Shown here piece by piece: positions 48,084 through 59,464 of a stretch of DNA of 64,000 bases; position 1 is the first letter of the stretch, and every line of letters begins with the position of its first letter. The position numbers and the translations under genes are program-made. The DNA comes from Betaproteobacteria bacterium HGW-Betaproteobacteria-22. GTDB taxonomy: Bacteria > Pseudomonadota > Gammaproteobacteria > Burkholderiales > Methylophilaceae. The stretch lies in assembly GCA_002842285.1 (NCBI GenBank), contig PHCJ01000002.1, positions 124,001-188,000 on the forward strand, read 5' to 3'. Under the pieces are notes generated by a model. It did no database searches. It had not been told where the DNA came from and saw only the letters and a list, made by a program, of their open reading frames with translations.

Positions 48084-49255
48084 TATCTAAACATTCCTTG
48101 TGAATTTTGCTGATTATTCGTAAGCTTTAACCCAAAACCGATTACCGCAAGCCCGACAAGTGGAAACGCAGCCGCCATGGCAAAGGTGACCTGCCCGCCT
48201 AGATACTGCAGCGCATAACCACCCGCAACGCCGCCTATCGTACCGCCCACCCCGTAAGCGACACTGTTATATATCGCCTGCCCTTTTGCCTGATGTCGAC
48301 CATTAAAAAACTGCGTGACCACCTCAACTGAAGCAGCATGGAAGCTGCCAAAAGTTGCAGCATGTAAGGTCTGCGCAAACAAAAGTAGCCATAAACTATC
48401 AACCGCAACACCTATCAGCAGAAACCTGACCACAGCAAGCAACAAACTCGCAAGCAGAATCAATTTAAGCGTAAATCGCCGCATAATCACAGGCATGAGC
48501 ATAAAAACACCAATCTCGCAGATCACGCCGATTGACCACAACAGGCCTATCACCCCTTTGCTGTAACCATGCTCGCTTAAATAGATAGAGTAAAAATTAT
48601 AAAGCACCCCGTGCGCGGTCACCATCAGCGAGCACCCGACCAGTAAAGTAATGACGTTTGGCTGCTTAATCACCTGCCAGATTGAAAAATGATCATGCGC
48701 ATGTGAAGCGATTTTTGGTTCAGGCAAGCTATAAGAGAGCAAGAACAACACCAATTGCACTGCCAGCAAAAACCAAAGCAAACTGGCAATGCCTGCTATA
48801 TCAATCATAAAGCCCAACACGACGGCCGCCACGATAAACCCTAAGGATCCCCACATGCGTATGCGGCCATAATGGCCATTCGTTGTAGCCAAATGCGCTA
48901 AAGTGAGCGATTCTGCCAAAGGCAGAGTTGAGCTGGTAAACAAGCTCAGTGCTGCCATAACAAAAAACATCCAGAAAAAACCCTGCGCCCAAAATACACC
49001 CATAAAACCGCACAAGCCAAGAAATGCGGTTAATTTGATCCAGGGTGCGCGCTTCCCCGTATGATCAGCCAGCCAACCCCAAAAGTTAGGCGCAAAAATG
49101 CGGCTAATCTGAAATAACGACATTAATATTCCTATATCGGCTGCAGTGAATTGTTCCGACTGTAAATACAAACCCCAGTAAGGGACAAAAGCCCCGACAA
49201 AGAAATAATAAATAAAGTAGAACCGAGAAAGCCGGTAATGAAGGTTGTTGTGCAT
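48083..49255 (-). CDS. MFS transporter (PPP/HcaT-like)
   Basis: 12-TM; RLSRFYFIYYFFVGAFVPYWGLYLQSEQFTAADIGILMSLFQISRIFAPNFWGWLADHTGKR. Confidence 0.9.
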   Translation of the reverse strand: MHNNLHYRLSRFYFIYYFFVGAFVPYWGLYLQSEQFTAADIGILMSLFQISRIFAPNFWGWLADHTGKRAPWIKLTAFLGLCGFMGVFWAQGFFWMFFVMAALSLFTSSTLPLAESLTLAHLATTNGHYGRIRMWGSLGFIVAAVVLGFMIDIAGIASLLWFLLAVQLVLFLLSYSLPEPKIASHAHDHFSIWQVIKQPNVITLLVGCSLMVTAHGVLYNFYSIYLSEHGYSKGVIGLLWSIGVICEIGVFMLMPVIMRRFTLKLILLASLLLAVVRFLLIGVAVDSLWLLLFAQTLHAATFGSFHAASVEVVTQFFNGRHQAKGQAIYNSVAYGVGGTIGGVAGGYALQYLGGQVTFAMAAAFPLVGLAVIGFGLKLTNNQQNSQGMFR

Positions 49256-49272
49256 ATCAGGATGATAACAAT

Positions 49273-49299
49273 AAAAAAGTCGGCCTATGCCGACATTTT
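49273..49299 (-). terminator. Rho-independent terminator downstream of aroC
   Basis: Minus strand: AAAATGTCGGCATAGGCCGACTTTTTT. Confidence 0.8.
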
Positions 49300-49422
49300 G
49301 ATAAACACGGATTTTCCATTAGCGTCTGACAGGCAAAGGAAGGAACACTCAACAGGCAGTTGCATGCACGTTGAAGCAAAACCACCCCATGAAGCATGCA
49401 GGCTTAACCCAAACAGAAGCGA

Positions 49423-50511
49423 TTAAACTATTTTTGGTGTCGCGCAATGCACATCGGCATTTTGCGCTCTGTTACGCAAGGCGTGATCCATTAGCACCAT
49501 GGCAAGCATTGCTTCTACAATCGGCGTTGCACGCACGCCCACACATGGGTCATGGCGCCCTGTCGTCTGCATGGTGACTGCGTTGCCCTGCTGATCAACA
49601 GAACGGCGCGCTTGCGGAATGCTCGAAGTTGGCTTTAATGCCACATTCACACGAATTTCCTGGCCCGTTGAAATCCCCCCCAAAATGCCGCCCGCATGAT
49701 TGGTCACAAAACCTTGCGGTGTCATTTCATCCGAATGCACACTGCCACGCTGAGCTACGGCATCGAACCCCGCCCCAATCTCAACGCCCTTCACGGCATT
49801 GATACTCATCATGGCGTAGGCAATTTCAGCGTCCAGCCGGTCAAAAATGGGCTCACCCAGTCCAACAGGTACGTTCTCGGCAACCACTGTTATCTGCGCG
49901 CCAACAGAGTCGCGCTCGTTGCGGATTTTATCCAGATAATCTTCAAGCTGCGGCAACACTGAACTGTTTGGCGAAAAAAACGGATTGTGGTTCACCAGAT
50001 CCCAACTTTCAAATGGAATTGCAATCTCGCCCAACTGACTCATGTAACCCCTTATAGTTACACCCAATCGCTCTTTTAACCATTTTTTTGCAATAGCGCC
50101 TGCCGCTACGCGCACTGCTGTTTCGCGCGCACTGGAACGTCCACCTCCACGATAATCACGCACGCCATATTTTTGTGTGTAAGTATAATCCGCATGCCCT
50201 GGACGGAATGTATTCATGATTTTGCTGTAATCATGACTGCGCTGATCAGTATTGCGGATCAGCAAACCAATCGGCGCACCGGTTGTTTTGCCCTCAAACA
50301 CACCTGATAGAATTTCAACCGCATCAGCCTCTTGGCGTTGCGTTACATGGCGTGAAGTGCCTGGTTTACGGCGATCCAAATCAATTTGTAAATCTTCTGC
50401 GCTCAATGTCAAACCAGGAGGGCAGCCATCTACTACGCCGCCAATTGCTGCGCCATGCGACTCACCAAAAGATGTAAAAGTAAAAAGTTTACCCAACGTG
50501 TTACCAGACAT
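49423..50511 (-). CDS. aroC: Chorismate synthase
   Basis: [64 protein letters not shown]. Confidence 0.98.
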   Translation of the reverse strand: MSGNTLGKLFTFTSFGESHGAAIGGVVDGCPPGLTLSAEDLQIDLDRRKPGTSRHVTQRQEADAVEILSGVFEGKTTGAPIGLLIRNTDQRSHDYSKIMNTFRPGHADYTYTQKYGVRDYRGGGRSSARETAVRVAAGAIAKKWLKERLGVTIRGYMSQLGEIAIPFESWDLVNHNPFFSPNSSVLPQLEDYLDKIRNERDSVGAQITVVAENVPVGLGEPIFDRLDAEIAYAMMSINAVKGVEIGAGFDAVAQRGSVHSDEMTPQGFVTNHAGGILGGISTGQEIRVNVALKPTSSIPQARRSVDQQGNAVTMQTTGRHDPCVGVRATPIVEAMLAMVLMDHALRNRAQNADVHCATPKIV

Positions 50512-50574
50512 GATGCTACCTCAAATTAAGTTGCACCATTTTAACATATCAAATTGCGGTATTAAGATTTGGTA

Positions 50575-51282
50575 TTAACTGCGCAAACCTTTAATCCATT
50601 GCGCGTAGACCTGCTGAGCCACTTTACTCAGAAAAAAGCAATGTAACGGCAGCGTTTGCCTAATAACCTCTGATTGCTGTACGGCAGGGCTGCCTGAAGC
50701 GCTCATGATTTCATCAGCGCCAATATCACACCAACTGCGTACCATTTCCGCAGTCATCTCTATATGGCACTGAAGCGCCAAATGCTTGCCAAGCGCATAA
50801 GCCTGATTTTCGCAATACTGACTGGCGAGCATATGCACTGCACCTGCGGGTAGACTAAATGTTTCACCATGCCAGTGAAATCCATTAAAACGCCCAATAT
50901 CACCAAACCAAAGTCGAGCTGTATCATTATTACTGACGATGACTTCACTCCAGCCGATTTCTTTGACTGCATTTTTGATGACAACACCGCCTAATGCCTT
51001 GCTCAACAACTGTGCGCCCAAACAGTGAGCAAGTAAAGGAATGTCCTCACCTACTGCCTGCTGAATCAAATGAAGCATGGGTAACATCCATGGCAAATCG
51101 TCGTTAACACTCATCGGGCCACCCATCAGCACCACGCCACTGTAAGCTGATATTGACACGGGCAGCGAGTCCGACGAGTCAACTTGAATCAAACACCATG
51201 GAATGTGATGTTGATCAAGAAACGTTGCTAAAAGACCGGGGCCTTCGGCTTCTGCAAACCTAAAAATCACCACCGGCTTCAT
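50575..51282 (-). CDS. Type 1 glutamine amidotransferase
   Basis: GVVLMGGPMSVND; LLAHCLGAQLLSKALGG; FHWHGETFSLP. Confidence 0.9.
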   Translation of the reverse strand: MKPVVIFRFAEAEGPGLLATFLDQHHIPWCLIQVDSSDSLPVSISAYSGVVLMGGPMSVNDDLPWMLPMLHLIQQAVGEDIPLLAHCLGAQLLSKALGGVVIKNAVKEIGWSEVIVSNNDTARLWFGDIGRFNGFHWHGETFSLPAGAVHMLASQYCENQAYALGKHLALQCHIEMTAEMVRSWCDIGADEIMSASGSPAVQQSEVIRQTLPLHCFFLSKVAQQVYAQWIKGLRS

Positions 51283-51293
51283 CTAGTTCTTGC

Positions 51294-51830
51294 TCACTTT
51301 TCAATCACTTGATAGTGCCCAATCTTGATATCATCAACCGTGTAATGTCCGATTGCATAACGGATCAATCGCAACGTGGGGAAGCCTGCCTTCGCCGTCA
51401 TGCGTCTTACTTGGCGATTCTTGCCTTCTGCTATTTTAATCTCAAGCCATGTCGTTGGAATCGCTTTACGCTCGCGTATGGGTGGATTGCGCGCCCAAAG
51501 GCGCTCTGGTTCAGCCATTATTTTCACCATGGCCGGCTGCGTCACAAAATCCCCCAAATCCAGGCCTTCACGCAGTGTCTGCAAATCCGCATCCTGAGGC
51601 GCACCTTCAACTTGTACCCAGTAAGTTTTAAATTCTTTGTGTTTTGGATGACTTAAACGATGTTGCAATGCCCCATCATCGGTTAAAATAAGCAATCCTT
51701 CACTATCCGTATCTAGGCGACCTGCTGCGTAAACATCAGGTAGCGGTATAAAGTCTTTTAACGTGGGATGCTTTTCATGTGCGCTGAACTGGCATACGAC
51801 GTTAAAAGGTTTGTTAAATAAAATTATCAT
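51294..51830 (-). CDS. Pseudouridine synthase (RsuA/RluE family)
   Basis: [52 protein letters not shown]. Confidence 0.92.
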   Translation of the reverse strand: MIILFNKPFNVVCQFSAHEKHPTLKDFIPLPDVYAAGRLDTDSEGLLILTDDGALQHRLSHPKHKEFKTYWVQVEGAPQDADLQTLREGLDLGDFVTQPAMVKIMAEPERLWARNPPIRERKAIPTTWLEIKIAEGKNRQVRRMTAKAGFPTLRLIRYAIGHYTVDDIKIGHYQVIEK

Positions 51831-51845
51831 GTTAGGATTTTTGCA

Positions 51846-53129
51846 ATGAGCACCAAAGCCGTTTCCAAAATTTCAGATTCAAAAATTACCATCCCCGCTA
51901 TCGGCGAAAAAATCACTGTCAACGCAGACAATTCGCTTCATGTGCCGAATCACCCCATTATCCCATTTATTGAAGGTGATGGTATAGGCGTAGATATTAC
52001 ACCACCCATGATCAAAGTAATTGACGCTGCGGTCAACAAGGCCTACGCCGGCGCCAGAAAAATCTCCTGGATGGAAGTTTTTGCTGGTGAAAAAGCGGTG
52101 AACATATACGGCAAGGACAAAGATGGCAAAGACATCTGGCTACCTGGCGAAACCATGCAAGCTGTAAATGATTATGTCGTTTCAATCAAAGGACCGCTTA
52201 CCACGCCGGTCGGCGGGGGCATTCGTTCCTTGAACGTAACACTACGCCAGGAGCTTGACTTATATGTGTGCCTACGCCCCGTACAGTATTTCAACGGTGT
52301 GCCCAGCCCAGTGAAACACCCGGAAAAAACCGACATGGTCATTTTCCGTGAAAATACTGAAGATATCTATGCAGGTATCGAATGGGCCGCCGGTACAGAT
52401 GAAGTTGAGAAAGTCATCAACTTCTTAAGTGATATGGGAATGCGTAAAAAAATCCGCTTCCCTGAATCCTCAGCGATTGGTATTAAGCCTGTGTCTATCG
52501 AAGGGAGTCAACGCCTAGTACGTAAAGCAATTCAATACGCGATCGATAACAACCGGAAATCGGTCACCATCGCGCATAAAGGCAACATCATGAAATTCAC
52601 GGAGGGCGGCTTTAGAGATTGGGGCTATCAAGTCGCTAAAGAAGAGTTCGGCGCTGTGGAAATTGACGGGGGGCCATGGTGCAGACTACCCAATGGCATC
52701 GTGATTAAAGACTGTATCGCAGACGCGTTTTTACAGGAAATCCTATTGCACCCGCAAGATTATGACGTCGTTGCCACGTTAAACCTGAACGGTGACTACA
52801 TGAGTGACGCGCTAGCCGCACAAGTTGGTGGCATTGGCATTGCCCCTGGTGCCAACCTAAGCGACACAGTTGCCATGTTTGAGGCCACCCACGGCACAGC
52901 ACCTAAAATCGCGGGTAAAAACATCGCCAACCCCAGTTCACTGATACTTTCAGCTGAAATGATGTTGCGCCACCTGGGGTGGACAGAAGCGGCAGATTTG
53001 GTGTTAAAAGGCGTAGCAAGTGCCATTACCGCAAAACGCGTCACTGTGGATTTTTCTAGCCAGATGGAAGGTGCCACTCAAGTTGGAAGTGCCGAATTTG
53101 GTGACGAAATCATCGCAAACATGAATTAA
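51846..53129 (+). CDS. icd: NADP-dependent isocitrate dehydrogenase
   Basis: [65 protein letters not shown]. Confidence 0.97.
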   Translation: MSTKAVSKISDSKITIPAIGEKITVNADNSLHVPNHPIIPFIEGDGIGVDITPPMIKVIDAAVNKAYAGARKISWMEVFAGEKAVNIYGKDKDGKDIWLPGETMQAVNDYVVSIKGPLTTPVGGGIRSLNVTLRQELDLYVCLRPVQYFNGVPSPVKHPEKTDMVIFRENTEDIYAGIEWAAGTDEVEKVINFLSDMGMRKKIRFPESSAIGIKPVSIEGSQRLVRKAIQYAIDNNRKSVTIAHKGNIMKFTEGGFRDWGYQVAKEEFGAVEIDGGPWCRLPNGIVIKDCIADAFLQEILLHPQDYDVVATLNLNGDYMSDALAAQVGGIGIAPGANLSDTVAMFEATHGTAPKIAGKNIANPSSLILSAEMMLRHLGWTEAADLVLKGVASAITAKRVTVDFSSQMEGATQVGSAEFGDEIIANMN

Positions 53130-53235
53130 CATCAGTGAATACCAAATCAAGCAAGCCAGCGTGATGTGCTGAACTGACGTAAGAACCGGCACCACCAGAG
53201 AAGTCGCCCAAAAATTCACTCGCGCTGTGACGCAT
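53110..53235 (-). CDS. Possible small ORF (41 aa), overlaps icd 3' end antisense
   Basis: GAGGAAA Shine-Dalgarno-like sequence 7 nt before [44 protein letters not shown]. Confidence 0.35.
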   Translation of the reverse strand: MRHSASEFLGDFSGGAGSYVSSAHHAGLLDLVFTDVNSCLR

Positions 53236-53277
53236 GGTATGTTTCCTCAGTGTTAATCACACGTTTGCAGCAGATAC

Positions 53278-53308
53278 AAAAAAGGCTCGTTCAGTGACGA
53301 GCCCTTTG
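53278..53308 (-). terminator. Rho-independent terminator of csp gene
   Basis: Minus strand: GGGCTCGTCACTGAACGAGCCTTTTTT. Confidence 0.88.
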
Positions 53309-53356
53309 CATTTTGGCTATGTACGTTAACGCAATTTAGCCTAGCAATACCAAGAA

Positions 53357-53560
53357 TTAAGCTTTTTGAATGTTAGAAGCTTGTTTGCCTTTTGGGCCTT
53401 CAGTTAAATCAAAACTTACACGCTGACCTTCTTTCAAGCTTTTGTAACCTGATTCTACAATTGCTGAGAAGTGTGCGAATAAGTCGTCACCACCATCATC
53501 CGGCGTAATAAAACCAAAACCTTTAGAATCGTTAAACCATTTTACGGTACCTGTTGCCAT
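53357..53560 (-). CDS. Cold-shock protein
   Basis: [37 protein letters not shown] motifs. Confidence 0.97.
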   Translation of the reverse strand: MATGTVKWFNDSKGFGFITPDDGGDDLFAHFSAIVESGYKSLKEGQRVSFDLTEGPKGKQASNIQKA

Positions 53561-53920
53561 TTCATACATCCTTACATAATACATAGGGGGGCGCCCCAAA
53601 AAGTTTGTCTCAAGAACAGAAGTCGCAGTAAAGTATTTATTTAAAGCAGGCTACAAAAAACTCGAACTCAAACACCTGATTATATTTATAAGTGCGTTTT
53701 ATGGCGCTGTCAAGAAAAATTTTCAAAAAATTCCAATCGCCAACACCAAGACCGCTCATCTAGTCACAATATCCGTGATTTGATGCCTCTAACAATATTA
53801 AAAACTGTTAATTTCTAATTTTACCTCCGCAAAGTCTTTACAAAAAAAAGTCTAAAGTGCATTATTAGCTCGTTCGAACAACCTTTTGCCTACGGGGCCT
53901 AATCACAAGCAATTCACAAT

Positions 53921-55651
53921 ATGGCAACTACAACCGCACAAAACAAATTAAGTGGTCTGGCCAGAACCCTGATTCAAGAAAAACTGCTATCCGAAGATGA
54001 AGCCAAAACGGTTGAGGCACAAGCCTATACCGGTAAAGTGACTTTTATCTCGCAGTTGATACAGAGCAAAAAGTTAAGCGCACTAAGTATCGCAGAGGCT
54101 TCGGCACGTGCTTTTGGCTTTCCTTATCTCAATCTTGATGCATTTAACGCGGATTACCTGCCCAGCAAACAGATAGACAGTAAATTAATGCAAGCTAATC
54201 ACGTGCTTGGCTTGCAGGCACGCAATAATGTGCTGTTTGTTGCAATTTCCGACCCAACCAACATTCAGGCGCTGGATAGCGTCCAGTTTCAAATGGGCAT
54301 GAGCGTTTCACCCGTCGTAGTTGAGGAAGATAAACTTGGGCGCTGGATAGATAAAGTCATACAGGGCAGCAGCGCCGGCCTGAATATGTTACATGCAGAC
54401 GAACATGATGACTTTGGCTTTGTAGATGAGAACAACGAGCCTAGTGAAGAGGCGACAACCGCAGATCAAGAAGTTGACGACGCACCCGTCGTGCGCTTTT
54501 TGAATAAGATGCTGCTGGACGCCATTAACATGGGAGCATCTGACCTGCATTTTGAACCTTATGAGAAGTTTTATCGCGTACGCTATCGTGTGGATGGCGT
54601 TTTGCGCGAAATCACGCAGCCACCGCTTGCCATAAAAGAAAAACTGGCCTCCCGGATTAAAGTTATTTCCAGCATGGACATTTCTGAAAAACGCATACCG
54701 CAGGATGGCCGTATGAAACTTGTGCTATCCAAGACACGTACGATTGATTTTCGCGTGAGCACTTTGCCGCTTATTCACGGTGAAAAAATCGTAATGCGTA
54801 TTCTAGACCCTGCAAGTGCAACACTGGGAATTGAGGCGCTGGGTTATGAACCGATACAAAAAGAGCGTTTACTGCATGCAGTGAGTCGTCCCTACGGCCT
54901 CGTGCTGGTCACAGGTCCAACCGGATCAGGTAAAACCGTTTCTTTATACACATGCCTGAATATCCTCAATGAACCCGGGGTCAACATTTCAACAGCCGAA
55001 GACCCCTGTGAAATTCCGCTGGCTGGCATTAATCAGGTCAATGTCAATGACAAACAAGGTTTAACATTTGCCGCCGCATTAAAATCATTCCTGCGGCAAG
55101 ATCCTGACATTATTATGATTGGGGAGATTCGCGATCTGGAAACTGCCGATATGGCCATCAAGGCAGCATCCACAGGGCACATGGTACTCTCGACACTGCA
55201 CACCAACGACGCGCCATCGACCCTCACGCGCCTGCTTAATATGGGGGTTGCGCCCTTTAACATCGCCTCCGCCGTATCCCTCATCACCGCACAGCGTTTG
55301 GCTAGAAGATTATGTAAACATTGTAAAATTCCTGTTAATGACATCCCCAAAGAGGCGCTCCTGAATGTGGGCTTTATTGAAGAAGATTTCAATGAGTCAT
55401 GGCAGCTATATGTGCACAACCCAGAGGGATGTGAGTTATGCAATGGCGGTTACAAAGGCCGCGTGGGCATTTATCAGGTAATGCCCATCACAGATGCGAT
55501 TAGCCGCATCATAATGAAAAACGGCACTTCACATGATATTGCTGACCAGGCAAGAGCCGAAGGTGTAAACGACTTACGCCGCTCCGGCATCCTTAAAGTC
55601 ATGCAAGGACTCACCTCAATTGAAGAAGTGGAAGCTTGCACCAATGAATAA
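53921..55651 (+). CDS. pilB: Type IV pilus assembly ATPase
   Basis: VTGPTGSGKTVSLYTCLNIL; GEIRDLETADMAIKAASTGHMVLSTLHTNDA; tetracysteine CKHC...CELC. Confidence 0.95.
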   Translation: MATTTAQNKLSGLARTLIQEKLLSEDEAKTVEAQAYTGKVTFISQLIQSKKLSALSIAEASARAFGFPYLNLDAFNADYLPSKQIDSKLMQANHVLGLQARNNVLFVAISDPTNIQALDSVQFQMGMSVSPVVVEEDKLGRWIDKVIQGSSAGLNMLHADEHDDFGFVDENNEPSEEATTADQEVDDAPVVRFLNKMLLDAINMGASDLHFEPYEKFYRVRYRVDGVLREITQPPLAIKEKLASRIKVISSMDISEKRIPQDGRMKLVLSKTRTIDFRVSTLPLIHGEKIVMRILDPASATLGIEALGYEPIQKERLLHAVSRPYGLVLVTGPTGSGKTVSLYTCLNILNEPGVNISTAEDPCEIPLAGINQVNVNDKQGLTFAAALKSFLRQDPDIIMIGEIRDLETADMAIKAASTGHMVLSTLHTNDAPSTLTRLLNMGVAPFNIASAVSLITAQRLARRLCKHCKIPVNDIPKEALLNVGFIEEDFNESWQLYVHNPEGCELCNGGYKGRVGIYQVMPITDAISRIIMKNGTSHDIADQARAEGVNDLRRSGILKVMQGLTSIEEVEACTNE

Positions 55652-55729
55652 TCTCCAACATTTGCTTCAGTGCATTTTAAGGAAGCACGAAACAAGTGAA
55701 TAATAAAATCAACCATTCAGGAAGTCGTC

Positions 55730-56950
55730 ATGGCCGCTAATCCTAAAGCTACAAAAGATGTCACCTATTCTTGGGAAGGAAGAGACAAGAAGGGCAAGAT
55801 TGTTAAAGGCGATATGCGCGCATCGGGCGAGTCCTTTGTGAGTGCCACACTCAGACGTCAGGGCATTACTGTCACCAAAGTCAAAAAGCAAAGCAGCTTT
55901 GCCAACAAAGGTACCGTATCTGATAAAGATGTGACATTATTCACGCGCCAGCTTGCCACCATGATGAAATCCGGCGTGCCGCTTTTGCAGTCTTTTGATA
56001 TCGTAGGCAAGGGGCATAGCAACCCCGCTGTTGCTAAATTACTTTCGGACATTAAAGCGGATGTTGAAACGGGCAGCAGCCTAAGTGCCGCATTCCGAAA
56101 ATATCCGCTTTATTTTGACGCGCTTTTCTGCAACTTGATTAGCGCTGGTGAGCAAGCGGGTATACTAGACACATTGCTTGAGCGTTTGGCTACCTATAAA
56201 GAGAAAATACAGGCGATCAAGTCTAAAATCAAATCAGCGCTGGTGTACCCGGTGTCTATCATTGTTGTTGCATTTATTATCACCGCTGTCATCATGATTT
56301 TTGTGATTCCGGCTTTTAAAGAGCTTTTTAGCGGATTCGGTGCAGACCTACCTGCCCCTACATTGGTCGTGATGGCAATCTCTGATATTTTTGTGGAATG
56401 GTGGTGGGCTATTTTTGGCTCTATCGGTTTTGCGTTATGGTTTTTCTTTTATACCTGGAAGCGCTCGGAATCGCTACAGGCCACCATGGATAGATTGCTA
56501 TTGAAACTGCCTATTTTTGGTGAGCTGATTCGTAAAGCGACCATTGCCAGATTTGCCCGCACCATGGCCACCATGTTCGCAGCCGGCGTGCCTCTGGTTG
56601 AAGCTTTGGATTCAGTGGCCGGTGCGTCTGGCAACCGCGTTTATTATGATGCAACCAAACGCATTCAGAGTGAGATCAGCACCGGCACCAGCCTCACCGT
56701 AGCCATGCAGAATGCGGAGGTATTCCCCAATATGGTATTGCAGATGACGGCCATTGGTGAAGAGTCTGGGGCGTTGGACTCGATGCTAGGTAAAGTCGCG
56801 GATTTTTATGAGGCGGAAGTGGATGATGCCGTTGACTCTCTTTCCAGCCTGATGGAACCTGTTATCATGGTGGTACTAGGCACACTTATTGGTGGCCTCG
56901 TAATTGCCATGTATCTACCTATCTTTAAAATGGGCCAAATCGTTGGCTAA
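55730..56950 (+). CDS. pilC: Type IV pilus inner-membrane platform protein
   Basis: FTRQLATMMKSGVPLLQSFDIVGKGH; FARTMATMFAAGVPLVEALDSVAGASGN. Confidence 0.95.
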   Translation: MAANPKATKDVTYSWEGRDKKGKIVKGDMRASGESFVSATLRRQGITVTKVKKQSSFANKGTVSDKDVTLFTRQLATMMKSGVPLLQSFDIVGKGHSNPAVAKLLSDIKADVETGSSLSAAFRKYPLYFDALFCNLISAGEQAGILDTLLERLATYKEKIQAIKSKIKSALVYPVSIIVVAFIITAVIMIFVIPAFKELFSGFGADLPAPTLVVMAISDIFVEWWWAIFGSIGFALWFFFYTWKRSESLQATMDRLLLKLPIFGELIRKATIARFARTMATMFAAGVPLVEALDSVAGASGNRVYYDATKRIQSEISTGTSLTVAMQNAEVFPNMVLQMTAIGEESGALDSMLGKVADFYEAEVDDAVDSLSSLMEPVIMVVLGTLIGGLVIAMYLPIFKMGQIVG

Positions 56951-57080
56951 ACATTCAAAACCAATGTTGCAAAATACTAAAGAAATCATTCTCAATCATT
57001 GTACTAAACGCTGTACCGATATGATGCAAGACGTTTAGCTTCGCTACATTCTAGGAGTTAATGCCATGTATCCATTAAAC

Positions 57081-57332
57081 CTAGGGAAACACGGAATAAG
57101 ACCTATGCGAGCGAATTGCTGCGTTGCGCGGTGCTCGCAACCTCTCTGTACAATGTGTACTATCTCGGTTACTGCGTTCCGTGCGCCTTTGGCGTGTGAA
57201 TAATGCGCTTTAGCGCATATATTCCACGGACACGCCCTTTACGGGTGCACTGCATCTCGCCTAGCCACTTATTCCGCGTTTTTCTAGATTTTGCATTAGG
57301 ACTTGCCAGCGGCTGATAATCAACACTAAAGC
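57081..57332. repeat. Structured intergenic repeat with imperfect 20-bp inverted ends and internal hairpins
   Basis: Arms ctagggaaacacggaataag (57081-57100) / cttattccgcgtttttctag (57268-57287); 57299-57332 matches 42439-42472 (reverse complement) at 33 of 34 positions. Confidence 0.7.
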
Positions 57333-57473
57333 ATAAAATCTAGCATATTTAGTTCCAATCCATTCAAACCGCAAGGGTCCTCTCCGTGGAACATAAGTGC
57401 TTAAGCACTTTGTTCGCACGTGAAAGTGGGAATTTCTACCGCGAGCCCCTTATGTCAAACGATGTATTCGCAC

Positions 57474-58238
57474 CTATTTCTTGCCGACTTCAGCCAATCT
57501 GCGCTCAATTTCCTGCTTGGGTTGCGCACCTAACATACGTCTGCCATCAGCAAAGAATAGTGTAGGGGTACTGGTAACCCCTAATTTTCTGGCTAGATCC
57601 CCGACTTGTTCCAAAGGCACATCACAAGTACCGCTTGCTTTTGCCAACTGATCTTTCAATATCCAGTTTTCCCAAGCTTTGACGCGATCTTTGGCACACC
57701 AGATCAGTTTTGATTTATTGGCAGCATCAGGATGCAACTGTTCTATTGGATACAAGAACGTGTAAATAGTTACGTCATTGATACCGCTTAATTCATTACG
57801 TTCCAGGCGTTTGCAAAATGGACAGTCCACATCAGAAAACACAACCAGCTTGCGGCTGCCATTACCCTTAACCACTTTAATCGCCTGTTGCAAGGGCAGG
57901 CTGTCAAAATCTACCCGTGTGAGTTCCTCCAGACGTTCACCTGTAATGTCTTTTTTAGTTTTTGGGTCGACCAACCGGCCTTCCGCAATTAAAAAAGTTA
58001 AATTTTCATCAGCATAAATAATCTGTCCCGCCATAAAAATCTCATACAGCCCTGCAAATGGCGTTTTGGTGACTTTTTCCACCTTAAATTTTGGATAAGC
58101 GGCTTCAACCGCTTTTTTAAGACTCGCTTCATCAGCCATCACAGATGATACAAAAGCGGTTGCCAATAGCGCTGCTATAATCTTCTTCAACATTTCGTTT
58201 CCTTTTTTAATTTGAGTGATACATATTCTGCATACCAC
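57474..58238 (-). CDS. dsbC: Thiol:disulfide interchange protein DsbC-like
   Basis: Signal peptide; VFSDVDCPFCKRLERNEL (CPFC); GVTSTPTLFFADGRRMLG. Confidence 0.92.
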   Translation of the reverse strand: MVCRICITQIKKGNEMLKKIIAALLATAFVSSVMADEASLKKAVEAAYPKFKVEKVTKTPFAGLYEIFMAGQIIYADENLTFLIAEGRLVDPKTKKDITGERLEELTRVDFDSLPLQQAIKVVKGNGSRKLVVFSDVDCPFCKRLERNELSGINDVTIYTFLYPIEQLHPDAANKSKLIWCAKDRVKAWENWILKDQLAKASGTCDVPLEQVGDLARKLGVTSTPTLFFADGRRMLGAQPKQEIERRLAEVGKK

Positions 58239-58267
58239 ACATCATATACATTTAACCCTTAACACGA

Positions 58268-59464
58268 CTACATTTTTACAGCATGACTCACCAGTATTTT
58301 CTTAACGAGCGACTGATTGACCGCTGTTAAGCCTTGATTCCTGATTTTTTTTATGTGTTCACTATGGCTCTCAAACAAATGATATAAACCATGGGTAAGC
58401 GTGGTCATATCAAACAGATCTGACTTTCTTGATTTTGCATAATGCCTCAACAGGCCCTCATCATTTAATGATTGATAATATTGCTTACCTTTCAACACTG
58501 ATACCAGATCAATGACATCTCGAAACCCCAGATTCACGCCCTGCCCTGCCATGGGATGAATGCGATGAGCGGCATCACCAATCAACGCCGTCGAGCCTTT
58601 GGTAATCTGACGCGCAGTTGTTAACGCAAGCGGAAAGCTTGCAGGTGGTGTAATTAAATCAAAATTGCCTAATGCCGCATTTCCCACTGCCATCACTTGC
58701 TGACTAAATGTCTTTGTATCCAGTTCTAACAAAGATGCCGCCTGTTGCGTTGACACCGACCAAACTATGGAAATTTTATTTCCAGGCATCGGCAGCCATG
58801 CCATTATGCCGCAATGGCCATCGACCTCCTGCGTAAACCATTGCCTAGCAATGTGCTGGTGGGGGGATTCTGCGTCAAAATTCGCGACGATAGCCGTCTG
58901 GTTGTAAGGCTTTTTATCCACGGCAATACCAAGCTGGCTACGCACCCATGAGTTGGCGCCATCAGCCGCCAATAACAAATCGCCAATGATAGTCACCCCT
59001 GAACTTAAGATTAATTGGGATTGTATTGATGCTGTATGTACAGATACGCATGGCTCATAAAAAATATCCACGCCGTTTGCCTGGACTTGCGCCAGTAATG
59101 CTTGTTTTAAGGCGCGCTCCTCAAGCACAAAGCCCAATGCCGTTGCATTCACAGCATCTGCTTGCAAGGCTAAGGGCGCAACAGTGGCATCACCCCATAT
59201 GTGCATAGCCTCTATCGTTGCAATACGCACTGCGGGCAGTGTCTGCCACACGCCCAAGTCTTTTAACCACGCCATATTATTGGGGCTGATGGCATAAATG
59301 CGCTGATCCCAGTCATCAGATTGAGGCCCTAGCATCTGAGGTGGTTGTCCATCCACCAGCGTCACCGCATACCCCATACGTGCAAAAGCCAAGGCAGCTG
59401 CCAGACCAACCAGACCAGCACCGACAATCGCGACATCTGCTTTGTGCAAACGTTTCTCTGTCAT
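58268..59464 (-). CDS. UbiH/UbiF/VisC/COQ6-family FAD-dependent hydroxylase
   Basis: DVAIVGAGLVGLAAALAFARMG; ALIGDAAHRIHPMAGQGVNLGFRDV. Confidence 0.92.
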   Translation of the reverse strand: MTEKRLHKADVAIVGAGLVGLAAALAFARMGYAVTLVDGQPPQMLGPQSDDWDQRIYAISPNNMAWLKDLGVWQTLPAVRIATIEAMHIWGDATVAPLALQADAVNATALGFVLEERALKQALLAQVQANGVDIFYEPCVSVHTASIQSQLILSSGVTIIGDLLLAADGANSWVRSQLGIAVDKKPYNQTAIVANFDAESPHQHIARQWFTQEVDGHCGIMAWLPMPGNKISIVWSVSTQQAASLLELDTKTFSQQVMAVGNAALGNFDLITPPASFPLALTTARQITKGSTALIGDAAHRIHPMAGQGVNLGFRDVIDLVSVLKGKQYYQSLNDEGLLRHYAKSRKSDLFDMTTLTHGLYHLFESHSEHIKKIRNQGLTAVNQSLVKKILVSHAVKM

